Origin: Lachnoclostridium sp.
GTDB taxonomy: Bacteria > Bacillota > Clostridia > Lachnospirales > Lachnospiraceae
NCBI GenBank assembly: GCA_023665475.1
Contig: JAMPEB010000007.1
Coordinates: 1 to 64,000 of the forward strand
DNA length: 64,000 bases
Direction: 5' to 3'
The first letter of the stretch is position 1. Every line of letters starts with the position of its first letter. A model generated the notes under the pieces. It searched no databases and was not told the origin of the DNA. It was given only the letters and a program-made list of their open reading frames with translations. This document shows, piece by piece, positions 53,302 to 63,031 of this stretch. Position numbers and translations under genes: made by a program.

Positions 53302-56289
53302 ATGAAAAAGATTACAATGTTGATAAGGTTGTCCTTCCTTTATTGGAGAATGCATATAAGAAGAATTCTGACACTGGCTGCCGTCTGCATTTTAGGGGCG
53401 GCAGCCCTTTGCTTTTCGTGCCTTTACATCCGAAGTGAGAAGGTACTTAAAATGGAGGAGGTACTCACGCAACGGGGAAATTATGATGTCATTGTTTATG
53501 GCATGGAGGAAAAGGACCTTTCCGTGGTCACAGGAAACAAGGCCGTTTCCTCCTATGGTTTTTATAGAGAGCTTGGCTATGCCGGCGTGGACGGCGGCGG
53601 GCAATATAAAGTGGTATCCTTCCCTAACGAGCATTCTGAGCAGATGTACCATATGACATGCATTCGGGGCAGCTATCCGCAAAAGGAAGGTCAAATCGCC
53701 ATGGATGCCGGCATCGCAAAACAATCCGGAATCCCGCCGTTTCCCGGGCAGAAAGTCACGCTGGCTTTATATGACATGGAAAAGCAAAAACTGCAGGAAC
53801 GGGAATATACGGTGTCGGGCATTTTTGAAGCATCCTCGCCCGGAGCCTGGGGCGGATTTCACCGCTATTGGGACAATGGGGGGATGGAGGAATACGGTGT
53901 CCCCGCCGTATTTGTGTTTGACGGCGAGAGGGAGCTGTTCCCAAGCACACAGATTACGGTCTTCTTTCAGACGGAAACAGAAGAAAGCGGCGCACTTGCG
54001 GCGGAGCTTTTGCGGGCGGATTTTCCGAAACTGGGCTGCGATGACCCGATGGGCAGGGCGATGGCGTATTATAGAATAATTACGGCAGGAGAACATGTTC
54101 TCGGCAGCGAATACGGGCTGAACATAGACGGTCTGCAGAGGGCCATGCGTGACGGAAATGTGTGGAAGGATTTTTATTCATCCGTCCTAATCCCAATGTT
54201 TGCGGCGCTGATTCTTGTGATTGCGGCAATATCGGTATTCGGCACCACATGGGAAATCATCATGGGAAGGTCGAGGGAGGTTGCCATTCTGCGCAGTATC
54301 GGCATGACAAGACAGGGAATATTCCTTTATCTTCTGCTGGAGCAGGCAGCATTCATCAGCATATTTATAGGCGCAGGGTTGCTCGCGGGGAGTGGGTTCC
54401 ACTATCTTCTGGTTACGGGAATGAACGCCCATAACGGCACGGATATCCCGCTTGGCTTCCATGTCGGTTCCTATGTGGCATCCGTCACCTTCAATCCATG
54501 GCTGTATGCCACCGCAGTCATTGGCATAAGCAGCATGGCAGCCGTCTTTTGGCCGCTTTTTGAAATGTCGAAAAGCGCACCGATTGCGGTTTTTAAAATG
54601 GGATACGAAAAAGAGGAAAGCCCCTCAAGGCAGCATTTTACGGATTTTTCCGGTCGCACATGGAGCCGGGTCATCGGTAGGCATATCCGTTTCCATGAAA
54701 AGTCGGTTTTAATCATCATGACAATTATCATGTGCGCCACCTTTTTCGGTTACAATTATTTTAGGGCGTTTTCGGATATGGAAAATATAGAATATGCAAA
54801 CCAATTATCGGAAAGCGGACTAGATGGATGGGATTTTTCCGCAGAAAAAAGTCAGATGTCCAGACCGTATGTCTTTTTGGTCGAAAACCGCCATGACAGT
54901 GGGATTGACCAAGAGACCTATGAACGCTTCGCGGGAGAGGATTTCGTAAAGGAATCGTTTGCCCGCATGGTGAACAAATCGACACGGCTGGTCTACCCCA
55001 AGAAGGAGGAAAAGGACGCTGTGAAGGAAATGCTGGCTCCTTTTTCCATGCGCCGGTATGAACTGCAGAAGGAATCTGAGGATGATTATGGACATACGGA
55101 GTATGAAGCCGAGGAAGCAATGCTTGAGCAGACGGGGTACTATTCAGACGAGGACATTTACGCACTCCCCACAGTGGGCATATTGCCGGAGGGACTTGAG
55201 GAATTGTCGCCTTATGTCACGGACGGAAAAATTGACCCGGATAAGATAAGGAGCGGCGAGGAAGTAATACTTGTGGTGCCGTCAGAAATAAAAAGCATCG
55301 CAGAGGCGGCTTTCCATGCGGGTGATGAGCTGCCGCTCAGCGACATCCTGCTCTCAAAAGAGGAGGAGGGGTATGACTTTTCCCAATCGCCATTTGACTA
55401 CGCCGAGCCCGTTTACCGGACATATGTGGAAGACCCAAGCGGTGCAAAGATACGGTATGCATCCTTCGCATTCGGCATGAGGAAAGACATCCATACGAGA
55501 ATCGGCGCAGTGGTCGTCTTGGATGATGCCCGACTTTGCAAAAAATATCTGCTGGAATCGCAGGAGCTTTCAGGCTACTGTCCCTATGAAATTCCCTATG
55601 CGCCGTGCCTTCTCTGCATGCCGGAAACATTTGCAAGCTGGGGGCTTCCGGACAGGCTCTTTACGGAGGCACGGTTTTCGGTGACCGACGGGGGGCGGCT
55701 CTCGGAGGCAAATACATTGTTTTACGAGTCGGTGGTAAAATGCAGAAACATCACTTTCGCCTCCACCTTTGAAATTAGGGAGAAGATGAAAGCGAGAGAG
55801 GGGAATACTATGACTATCTATTACATTATGATTGTCATGCTGATTTTTCTGGGGATGCTTGCGGTGGGAATCTTGTTTTATAGCCGCATCAAACTGAATT
55901 CGCAGACCATTGCAAGGCTCCGCGCAATCGGAATGTCGTTGCCCCAACTGGAATGGCTTATCCTACGGCAGAATATTGCCTATCCGCTCATAGGGGGAGC
56001 GATGGCAGTCATACCGACATTTTTGTGCCAGATGCTTTTTGGATACATTAAGCGGCAGATTGATACCGGTGCATGGGCGGGTGTGATTCTCATTACAGCC
56101 GACAGCGGAGGAATGCCGTGGTACAGCTATGTGCCCTTCCGCTACAGTCTTTTTGCCTACCACCCGGCAGCGGTATTGTTGGCAGTCGTGCTGGTCTTTG
56201 AAATCCTGATACTGGCTGCAACAATTCCGCAGATACATTATATGCGCAGACAGGTTATTTCGGAAATCATTGACAGGGATTCTTTTTAA
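53302..56289 (+). CDS. MacB/FtsX-type ABC permease
   Basis: 995 residues. A first membrane helix (about 17-37) is followed by an outside domain, then three helices (about 290-430), a second helix start near 475, a large outside domain (about 490-835) and three more helices at the end, with FtsX-type marks such as REVAILRSIGMTRQGIFLYLLLEQ and IARLRAIGMSLPQLEWLILRQNI. It likely moves or senses a peptide or lipid together with the ATPase downstream. AGGCGAGG precedes the ATG. Confidence 0.85.
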   Translation: MKKITMLIRLSFLYWRMHIRRILTLAAVCILGAAALCFSCLYIRSEKVLKMEEVLTQRGNYDVIVYGMEEKDLSVVTGNKAVSSYGFYRELGYAGVDGGGQYKVVSFPNEHSEQMYHMTCIRGSYPQKEGQIAMDAGIAKQSGIPPFPGQKVTLALYDMEKQKLQEREYTVSGIFEASSPGAWGGFHRYWDNGGMEEYGVPAVFVFDGERELFPSTQITVFFQTETEESGALAAELLRADFPKLGCDDPMGRAMAYYRIITAGEHVLGSEYGLNIDGLQRAMRDGNVWKDFYSSVLIPMFAALILVIAAISVFGTTWEIIMGRSREVAILRSIGMTRQGIFLYLLLEQAAFISIFIGAGLLAGSGFHYLLVTGMNAHNGTDIPLGFHVGSYVASVTFNPWLYATAVIGISSMAAVFWPLFEMSKSAPIAVFKMGYEKEESPSRQHFTDFSGRTWSRVIGRHIRFHEKSVLIIMTIIMCATFFGYNYFRAFSDMENIEYANQLSESGLDGWDFSAEKSQMSRPYVFLVENRHDSGIDQETYERFAGEDFVKESFARMVNKSTRLVYPKKEEKDAVKEMLAPFSMRRYELQKESEDDYGHTEYEAEEAMLEQTGYYSDEDIYALPTVGILPEGLEELSPYVTDGKIDPDKIRSGEEVILVVPSEIKSIAEAAFHAGDELPLSDILLSKEEEGYDFSQSPFDYAEPVYRTYVEDPSGAKIRYASFAFGMRKDIHTRIGAVVVLDDARLCKKYLLESQELSGYCPYEIPYAPCLLCMPETFASWGLPDRLFTEARFSVTDGGRLSEANTLFYESVVKCRNITFASTFEIREKMKAREGNTMTIYYIMIVMLIFLGMLAVGILFYSRIKLNSQTIARLRAIGMSLPQLEWLILRQNIAYPLIGGAMAVIPTFLCQMLFGYIKRQIDTGAWAGVILITADSGGMPWYSYVPFRYSLFAYHPAAVLLAVVLVFEILILAATIPQIHYMRRQVISEIIDRDSF

Positions 56290-56317
56290 TCGTTTTTGGG
56301 AAAGGAGCGTGCAGGGG

Positions 56318-57013
56318 TTGGGAAATATAGCGCTTAGGACGGAGCATTTATGCAAAACATATGAGGTTGGAAAGCAGAGGGTGGAGGCGTTAAGGGATGT
56401 TTCCGTTTCCATAGAGGAGGGGAGCTTTGTCGCACTGATTGGTGCCAGCGGCAGCGGGAAATCTACGCTCATGCATCTTTTGGGCGGGCTGGATATGCCC
56501 ACCTCCGGCAGGGTCTATGTCAACGGCATATGCTTGACTGACTGCAAGGAAAAGCAGCTTGCGGCTGCAAGGCGGGATGAAATAGGGTTTGTGTTCCAGA
56601 ACTTTTCCCTTCTGGATGAGCTAAGCTTAAAGGAGAACATAGTGCTCCCGATTCTGCTTGCGTCCGGGAAAGTGGATGAAGCATATATCGGCGAGCTGAT
56701 GGGGCAGCTTGGGATTGCGGACAGGGCGGGGCATACGCCGGCGCAGCTTAGCGGCGGACAGCAGCAGAGGGCGGCGATTGCAAGGGCTCTCGCAAATAAT
56801 CCCTCCGTTATACTCTGTGATGAGCCGACAGGAAACCTTGACCAGAAAACAGGCGCCGAGGTAATGAATCTCCTCCACGAAATACACAGAACCTACCACA
56901 AGACTTGCCTGATTGTCACGCACGACATGGCAGTTGCGGAGGGTGCGGACTATATTTTAAAAATGGAGGACGGGAGAATTTTAGCCAAAAAATTTATAGA
57001 TTGCTTTTCTTGA
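56318..57013 (+). CDS. MacB/LolD-type ABC ATPase
   Basis: About 231 residues. Walker A GASGSGKST, Q-loop VFQNFSLLDEL, signature LSGGQQQR, Walker B VILCDEPTGNLD and H-loop IVTHDMAVAE place it in the MacB/LolD/FtsE class that pairs with FtsX permeases. TTG at 56318 is chosen: AAAGGAG lies 10 bases upstream and no ATG fits. The previous gene ends 28 bases before. Confidence 0.9.
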   Translation: MGNIALRTEHLCKTYEVGKQRVEALRDVSVSIEEGSFVALIGASGSGKSTLMHLLGGLDMPTSGRVYVNGICLTDCKEKQLAAARRDEIGFVFQNFSLLDELSLKENIVLPILLASGKVDEAYIGELMGQLGIADRAGHTPAQLSGGQQQRAAIARALANNPSVILCDEPTGNLDQKTGAEVMNLLHEIHRTYHKTCLIVTHDMAVAEGADYILKMEDGRILAKKFIDCFS

Positions 57014-57068
57014 CATACGATAGAGGATGTGATAAGCTAACTAATAGTTAGTTATAACTAACTATAAT
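57010..57068 (+). promoter_or_regulatory. Promoter and palindromic operator of the methyltransferase/exporter operon
   Basis: TTGACA at 57010-57015 with TAAGCT 17 bases on; a TATAAT follows at 57063-57068. The 20-base perfect palindrome TAGTTAGTTATAACTAACTA covers 57045-57064 and contains GTTAG-N6-CTAAC. The same core sits in the TetR gene promoter at 62972-62987. Confidence 0.75.
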
Positions 57069-57185
57069 ACAAGGGAAAATTCCTCATCGGCAGACCTTAT
57101 AGAAAACTTGACAGAAAGGTCAGGAAAGCGATGGATGAGCAGAATCTATGGTGATGAGTAACCGGATGTGAGAGGAGCGGATATT

Positions 57186-57839
57186 ATGACGAGTGAGGAA
57201 TACAAAAAACTGTCATTGAAAGAATTTGACCGGGCGGCGGTAAAATTTGATGACAATGACCCGAGCGTCTACAATATGTGCCGTAAGGATTATCCTGATG
57301 TAGTGGCGGAAGCGGTGAGGGAACCGTTTTCCGATCTGCTGGACGCCGGCTGTGGCACAGGGGCGATGCTGGGTATGTTTAAGAAAGATCATCCGGATAA
57401 AAATTACACCGGCGTGGACTTGTCGGAAAAAATGATAGAGGTGGCAAGGTCAAAAAATATAGAGGGAATACGCTTTGTGGCAGGGGACTGTGAGAATCTG
57501 CCCTTCCCGGACAACAGCTTTGATGTGGTCACCTGTTCCATGAGTTTCCATCATTACCCAAATCCGGAGCGGTTTTTTATAAGCTTACAACGGGTACTGC
57601 GGCCGGAAGGGCGGCTGGTTCTCCGGGATATGGCTTCAAGCAGCAGTCTGTTGATGTGGTTTTATAACCGTATAGAAATCCCTCTGATCAATAAAATTCT
57701 GCACAAAGGAGATGTCCATGTTTACACAAGAACGGATATACGGAGACTTTGTGAGGCTAGTGGTCTGAAACTGGAACGGTATGAGGTGAGAAAAGGATTC
57801 CGCCTGCACTGTGTCGTCAGGAAATCAGACGGAGCATGA
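57186..57839 (+). CDS. Class I SAM-dependent methyltransferase
   Basis: 217 residues. DLLDAGCGTGAMLG is SAM motif I, VDLSEKMIEVA and AGDCENLPFPDNSFDVVTCSMSFHHY the following blocks (Methyltransf_11 type). Target unknown; probably a small molecule linked to the exporter downstream. ATG at 57186 with AGGAG upstream; an earlier GTG at 57168 is possible. Confidence 0.9.
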   Translation: MTSEEYKKLSLKEFDRAAVKFDDNDPSVYNMCRKDYPDVVAEAVREPFSDLLDAGCGTGAMLGMFKKDHPDKNYTGVDLSEKMIEVARSKNIEGIRFVAGDCENLPFPDNSFDVVTCSMSFHHYPNPERFFISLQRVLRPEGRLVLRDMASSSSLLMWFYNRIEIPLINKILHKGDVHVYTRTDIRRLCEASGLKLERYEVRKGFRLHCVVRKSDGA

Positions 57840-57920
57840 ATGCGGCAATGATGATATGGTTTGCGTATCTTCCGGCAGCGGGAAGTAAAACTGCTGCAAA
57901 AGTGGAGGGATGAAACGGAT

Positions 57921-58412
57921 ATGATAGTGACTTTCATTTTATCATTAATACTTATGGCATTGTTTTTTCTTTTGCTATGGGCGGCGGTTGCACTGGTACA
58001 ATCAAAAAAGCTTTTCGGGACGGCGCCAAAGGATATACAGGCGGCTGTGTTGGAGCATGAGGAACGCTTTCCGGGAGCAAGGCTGTTGGGATGGTTCCTT
58101 CTGGTCATAGATGTGCCGGCGTTCCTGTCCGTATTTGTTTATGCAGGATGGGACGGTATGCAAAGAGGCTATGGTTTCTGGCAGTTTACGGCAAGGTTCC
58201 TTATCATGCTGTATCTGTTGAAAGCGTTTGATATCATTTTCTTTGATTGGTTCCTGCTCACAAAGTCCCACTTCTTCCAGCATTACTATCCTGAGACAGA
58301 AGGATGTGCAGGATACCATCAGTTCGGGTTTAACAGGAAAGAGCAGCTTATGAAGCTTATACTGTTTCCTTTTGTAGCTTTATTACTGGCGTGGATTTGT
58401 ACACTTTTTTAG
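57921..58412 (+). CDS. Small integral membrane protein
   Basis: 163 residues with four hydrophobic segments (near 5-25, 58-78, 92-110 and 143-162). No family recognised. GGAGGG lies 12 bases before the ATG. It sits between the two methyltransferase genes in the TetR-controlled operon, so it may help export or modify the same compound. Confidence 0.7.
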   Translation: MIVTFILSLILMALFFLLLWAAVALVQSKKLFGTAPKDIQAAVLEHEERFPGARLLGWFLLVIDVPAFLSVFVYAGWDGMQRGYGFWQFTARFLIMLYLLKAFDIIFFDWFLLTKSHFFQHYYPETEGCAGYHQFGFNRKEQLMKLILFPFVALLLAWICTLF

Positions 58413-58454
58413 AAAAAAGCAATGTTTTTGCAGGGAGGCGGAAAGGAGATGCAT

Positions 58455-59235
58455 ATGGACTTACAATTAGGAGATGTTCAGGAAACAGCCTTGATTCCGC
58501 TTGCGATCAGGGCGAATGAGACTAAGAGGAAGAAAGCGCGCATCCATGATGAAAAAGCAGTGGAAATCATAGAAACTCTGGCGGTCGATACAAAGGATAT
58601 GGATAAATTCTTTTCCCATGAGGGAGTGGTGGCAAGGACAATTCTGTTTGACAGGACGCTGAAAGGACTGTTGGCGCAATATCCGGATGCGGTCTGTGTC
58701 AATATCGGATGCGGTCTGGATGACCGTTTTTCGAGGGTAAATAACGGAACAATCAGGTGGTTCAATGTGGACCTTCCGGATTCCATAGAAGTGAGAAAAA
58801 AGTTTTTGCCAAAAGGGAACATGAATATGTGCTGACCGGGGATATTCTTAAGACAGATTGGGTAAGGGATATCCCGAAAGCGGATGTCGTGATCGTGATT
58901 GCCGAGGGACTGCTTATGTATTTTTCCAAGGAACAGGTGAGTACGATTCTGCACAACATCACGGATTCTTTTGACAGGGGCTTTCTGCTGGCGGAGCTGA
59001 TGCATCCTAAGATGATGAAAGAAAAAAGCATGATACGGTAAAGCATACCAATGCGAAGTTTGGTTGGGGAACCGAAACGGGAAAGGAGCTGTCGGAGCTT
59101 AACCCGAAATGGGAACTGCTAAAGGAGCACAGTTTCTGGGATGAGATGAAAAAATATACGCTTGTGGGGAAAATAGGAAGTGTAATAGCGAAAAACCTCA
59201 ATAACCGGCTTGCTGTTTATCGGTGGGGAAAATGA
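58455..59235 (+). pseudogene. Leucine carboxyl methyltransferase-type O-methyltransferase with two frameshifts
   Basis: Reading across two shifts gives one continuous protein of about 260 residues with NIGCGLDDRFSRV, VDLPDSIEVRKKF and ILKTDWVRDIPKADVVIVIAEGLLMYF, typical of the LCM (PPM1/TcmP-like) family. The first shift is in a run of five T at 58803-58807, where six T would keep frame; the second is in six A at 59022-59027, where seven would. Both lost one base in a run, so either sequencing errors, slippage switching or true decay is possible. AAAGGAG lies 6 bases before the ATG. Confidence 0.75.
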
Positions 59236-59306
59236 AGTCTTCCTTCTCGGGAAACGGATAGGCCGCTGTTGTGATAGAAAAATTGTTCAAAAGGAGTGTG
59301 ATCGGA

Positions 59307-61088
59307 TTGAAAAAAGAAAAAGCGCGTTCTGCCTGGAGCTGGATATTTGAATTTGCGGCGGAGCGGAGGGCACTGTATATTGCCAGTATGGCAGCCGCGG
59401 CCGTGGGAGTATTGTGCGCAACGGCGCCGTTTATTATTATGGGGCATATGATTCGGAGGCTTGTAGAAGGAAACAGGGAGGTATCCTCCTATATGGCGGA
59501 CTGTCTCATCATGGCTGCCTTGTGGACGGGGAAAGTGGTATTTCATGCAATTTCTACATCCTTATCCCATAAAGCCACATTTTATGTGCTGGGGAATATC
59601 CGTAAGCGCCTTCTGGATAAACTGGCGCGTCTGCCGCTTGGGACAGTTCTGGATACAGCCTCCGGCAGTCTGAAAAATATTATTGTGGAGCGGGTGGACA
59701 GCATAGAGGTGACACTTGCCCATATATTGCCGGAATTTACTTCCAATCTGCTTGCTCCGGCAGTGCTCATAGTGTATCTGTTTACCATTGACTGGCGCAT
59801 GGCGCTGGCGTCCCTTGTCACGGTGCCGCTTGGGATGCTCTGTTATATGGGTATGATGGTTGGTTATGATAAATACTATCAAAATACCATTGTCAAGACA
59901 AAGGCGCTGAACGATGTGGCGGTGGAATACATAAACGGTATCGAGGTAATCAAGGCATTCGGCAAGGCGAAAAGTTCTTATGAGCGTTTTGTCATAGCGG
60001 CAAAGGAAGGTTCTGCCTGCTTTGTGGATTGGATGCGCACCTGTAATGTGCCTTTTACAATTGCCATGCTGGTCATGCCCAGCACGATGGTTTCCGTACT
60101 GCCAATCGGCGGACTGTTTATAAAAAACGGGAGCCTTTCTCCGGCTGATTTTATCCTGATTATCATGGTTTCGGTAGGACTGGTTGCGCCTATCATAACC
60201 TGTATGGCTTATAGCGATGATATGCGCCAGATGCAGTCTATCATCGGCGAAGTGGCTGCTATCCTGACACAGAAAGAACTGCAAAGACCGCAGGAGACAG
60301 GCAGGCTGCCGGAACATTATGATATGAAAGCAGAAAATATCCGTTTCGGCTATCACGCAAAGGAAGTGCTTCACGGTATCAGTCTGGAAATCAGGGAGGG
60401 GACAGTAAATGCCATTGTGGGTCCTTCCGGTTCCGGCAAGTCTACGCTGGTCAAACTCATGGCATCTTTGTGGGATGTGGACGGCGGAAGCATTTCCGTA
60501 GGCGGTGTGGATATCCGGGAAATCCCGCTGGAAGAATATAATCAGATGATAGCTTATGTCTCTCAGGACAATTATTTATTTGATGATACGATCCGGGAGA
60601 ATATCCGTATGGGAAGAAAAGGCGCTACCGACGCGGAAGTGGAGGAAGCCGCAAAACGCAGCGGATGTCATGAATTTATCATGGGTCTGGAAAAAGGGTA
60701 TGATACGCCTGCAGGCGGAGCAGGGGGGCATCTGTCCGGCGGGGAACGCCAGCGGATTGCCATTGCCCGTGCAATGTTAAAGGATGCGCCGATCGTGATT
60801 CTGGATGAAGCAACCGCATACACCGACCCGGAGAACGAAGCGGTAATACAATCCGCAGTGGCAACATTAGTGAAGGGAAAAACGCTGATTGTCATTGCCC
60901 ATCGCCTTTCCACTATAGTAGATTCTGACCGGATTTTCGTGGTGAAAGACGGAAAGTTGGAAGCCCAAGGTACTCATGAAGAACTTCTGGCGCAAAACGA
61001 CCTGTACAGGGACATGTGGAAGGCGCATATATCGGTGAAAGACAGGGCAGATTGGTCCGCGGAGATTGGAGGGGTGGCAAATGCTTAA
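59307..61088 (+). CDS. ABC exporter half-transporter, subunit 1
   Basis: About 593 residues: six membrane helices then an ATPase with Walker A GPSGSGKST, signature LSGGERQR, Walker B IVILDEAT and AHRLST. The look is that of YbtP/YbtQ-like pairs and other heterodimeric exporters. TTG at 59307 has AAGGAG 10 bases upstream; GTG at 59271 is the alternative. Its end overlaps the next start by 8 bases. Confidence 0.88.
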   Translation: MKKEKARSAWSWIFEFAAERRALYIASMAAAAVGVLCATAPFIIMGHMIRRLVEGNREVSSYMADCLIMAALWTGKVVFHAISTSLSHKATFYVLGNIRKRLLDKLARLPLGTVLDTASGSLKNIIVERVDSIEVTLAHILPEFTSNLLAPAVLIVYLFTIDWRMALASLVTVPLGMLCYMGMMVGYDKYYQNTIVKTKALNDVAVEYINGIEVIKAFGKAKSSYERFVIAAKEGSACFVDWMRTCNVPFTIAMLVMPSTMVSVLPIGGLFIKNGSLSPADFILIIMVSVGLVAPIITCMAYSDDMRQMQSIIGEVAAILTQKELQRPQETGRLPEHYDMKAENIRFGYHAKEVLHGISLEIREGTVNAIVGPSGSGKSTLVKLMASLWDVDGGSISVGGVDIREIPLEEYNQMIAYVSQDNYLFDDTIRENIRMGRKGATDAEVEEAAKRSGCHEFIMGLEKGYDTPAGGAGGHLSGGERQRIAIARAMLKDAPIVILDEATAYTDPENEAVIQSAVATLVKGKTLIVIAHRLSTIVDSDRIFVVKDGKLEAQGTHEELLAQNDLYRDMWKAHISVKDRADWSAEIGGVANA

Positions 61089-62814
61089 AATATTAAAGAA
61101 ATTTTTTGATTTTTGTGGGGGTGAGAATAAAAGGAAATTCTATCTGTCCGTGGTATTTGGCGTACTGTTGGCATTTTTTGAAGCATTAAAGATACCGGCA
61201 ATCGAGGTCATGCTGGGGGCGGTTATAGAGGGGCGTGTGACAAACGGAGTCATTCTGGCAAGTCTTGGCATTATGCTGTTTGGCATTGCGGGCGGTTCCG
61301 TTGTAAAATACCGCTCCACCATGCTGCAGACCGAGGCGGGATATGATACCTGTGCCGGTAAACGGATTGAGATTGCGGAGCATCTCCGCTATCTGCCCAT
61401 GGGTTATTTTAACCGGAACGGTCTGGGTTATATTACTTCCGTGACAACGAATACCATGGAGAATCTGGCTAATATCGCGACTCGTGTGGTGATGATGACC
61501 ACTTCCGGCATTCTGGCTACCGCCTTGATTGCTGCGATGCTGCTTGTCCTTGACTGGCGCATTGGGTTGGTAGTCTTGGCGGGGCTGCTTTTGTTTTTCT
61601 TTGTAAACAGCGGACTGCAGAAGACTTCCAATGAGATGGCGCCGAAAAAGATAGCCGCAGATGCGGGATTGGTGGAAAAGGTATTAGAATACATTCAGGG
61701 CATTTCGGAAGTGAAGGCTTTTAATCTGACAGGGGATAAAAGTGAAAAATTGAAACATGCCATTGATGAGAGTGTTACGGTCAATACAAGAATGGAATTT
61801 TGTTTTATTCCCTATATGGCACTGCAGAACTTTGTTACGAAGATGACAGGAATTGTCATGTGTGTGTTGTCCCTGCAATTTTATTTTGATGGAAGTATGG
61901 AGCTTTTGACCTGTATTGTCATGTTAATCAGTTCGTTCCTGATTTATTCCAGTCTTGACAGTGCCGGGAACTATTCTGCTCTGCTGCGGGCTGTTGATCT
62001 CAGTGTGGATCAGGCACAGGCAATCCTTGAACTCGCGCCGATGGATACCGGAGGGCAGGATGTCGTGCCACAGCATTTTGACATTGATGTGGAAAATATC
62101 AGCTTTTCTTACGAACAGCGGAAAATCATTGACGGGATTTCCGTGCATATTCCGGAAAAGACCACCACAGCCATTGTCGGTCCCAGCGGTGGCGGCAAGA
62201 CTACACTTTGCCATCTGATTGCCCGGTTCTGGGATGTGCAGGAGGGCAGCGTGAAACTGGGCGGAATGGATGTGAAAGATTACAGTTATGACAGTCTGAT
62301 GAAGAATTTCAGTTTTGTTTTTCAGAATGTTTATCTGTTTCAGGATACCATAGCCAACAATATCCGTTTCGGGCAGCCGCAGGCAAGTATGGAACGGGTG
62401 GTGGAAGCGGCAAAAGCCGCCTGCTGTCATGATTTTATCATGCGGCTCCCGGAAGGGTACGAAACAAAAATCGGAGAGGGCGGCGCCAGCCTTTCCGGCG
62501 GAGAAAAGCAGAGGCTCTCTATCGCCCGCGCCATCATGAAGGATGCGCCGATTATTATTTTGGATGAGGCAACCGCGAATGTTGATCCGGAAAACGAAAA
62601 GGAATTGGTAGAGGCAATCGATGCGCTGACCAGAGAAAAAACGATTATAATGATTGCCCACCGTCTGAATACTGTGCGTAATGCCGACCGGATTCTTGTG
62701 GTTGACAGAGGCAGGATTGTGGAGCAGGGCAGGCATGAAGAACTGATGCAAAGAAACGGGATTTACAGGCGGTTTGTTGATGCCCGTGAACTTGCCGTGG
62801 GTTGGAAAATATAA
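61081..62814 (+). CDS. ABC exporter half-transporter, subunit 2
   Basis: About 577 residues, same layout as the previous gene: six helices, Walker A GPSGGGKTT, signature LSGGEKQR, Walker B IIILDEAT and IAHRLNT. The two probably form a heterodimer. ATG at 61081 with GGAGGGG upstream, overlapping the first subunit. Substrate may be the methylated compound made by the upstream enzymes; this is inference. Confidence 0.9.
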   Translation: MLKILKKFFDFCGGENKRKFYLSVVFGVLLAFFEALKIPAIEVMLGAVIEGRVTNGVILASLGIMLFGIAGGSVVKYRSTMLQTEAGYDTCAGKRIEIAEHLRYLPMGYFNRNGLGYITSVTTNTMENLANIATRVVMMTTSGILATALIAAMLLVLDWRIGLVVLAGLLLFFFVNSGLQKTSNEMAPKKIAADAGLVEKVLEYIQGISEVKAFNLTGDKSEKLKHAIDESVTVNTRMEFCFIPYMALQNFVTKMTGIVMCVLSLQFYFDGSMELLTCIVMLISSFLIYSSLDSAGNYSALLRAVDLSVDQAQAILELAPMDTGGQDVVPQHFDIDVENISFSYEQRKIIDGISVHIPEKTTTAIVGPSGGGKTTLCHLIARFWDVQEGSVKLGGMDVKDYSYDSLMKNFSFVFQNVYLFQDTIANNIRFGQPQASMERVVEAAKAACCHDFIMRLPEGYETKIGEGGASLSGGEKQRLSIARAIMKDAPIIILDEATANVDPENEKELVEAIDALTREKTIIMIAHRLNTVRNADRILVVDRGRIVEQGRHEELMQRNGIYRRFVDARELAVGWKI

Positions 62815-62960
62815 GGATGTATATAGGTAATTGCTAAACGCTATCTTTCCTATATCAAGTTGTGCAGATTGTATATTCTGCAAGCAGCCAAAGCAAGAGC
62901 AAGAGCGTGTCTGCGGTGAAATGTGCAATCTGTTCAGGCATCGTGGCAGATAAAAAACAC

Positions 62961-62989
62961 TTGACAAATGAGTTAGCATATACTAACAT
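62961..62989 (+). promoter_or_regulatory. TetR gene promoter with operator between -35 and -10
   Basis: TTGACA at 62961-62966 and TAACAT at 62984-62989, 17 bases apart. GTTAG-CATATA-CTAAC at 62972-62987 fills the spacer and -10, so a bound repressor would block the polymerase. It matches the core in the palindrome at 57045-57064. Confidence 0.78.
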
Positions 62990-63031
62990 GTATCTATGAA
63001 TATATACCGAAATGTTCATAGGAGAATCATC

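Noticed and set aside
59562..60374. A 270-codon minus-strand open frame opposite the first exporter half
   Set aside because: Same reasons: His-rich shadow over membrane helices, no family features.
61924..62979. A 351-codon minus-strand open frame opposite the second exporter half
   Set aside because: It covers ABC motifs on the true strand and has no start signal; it is a shadow.
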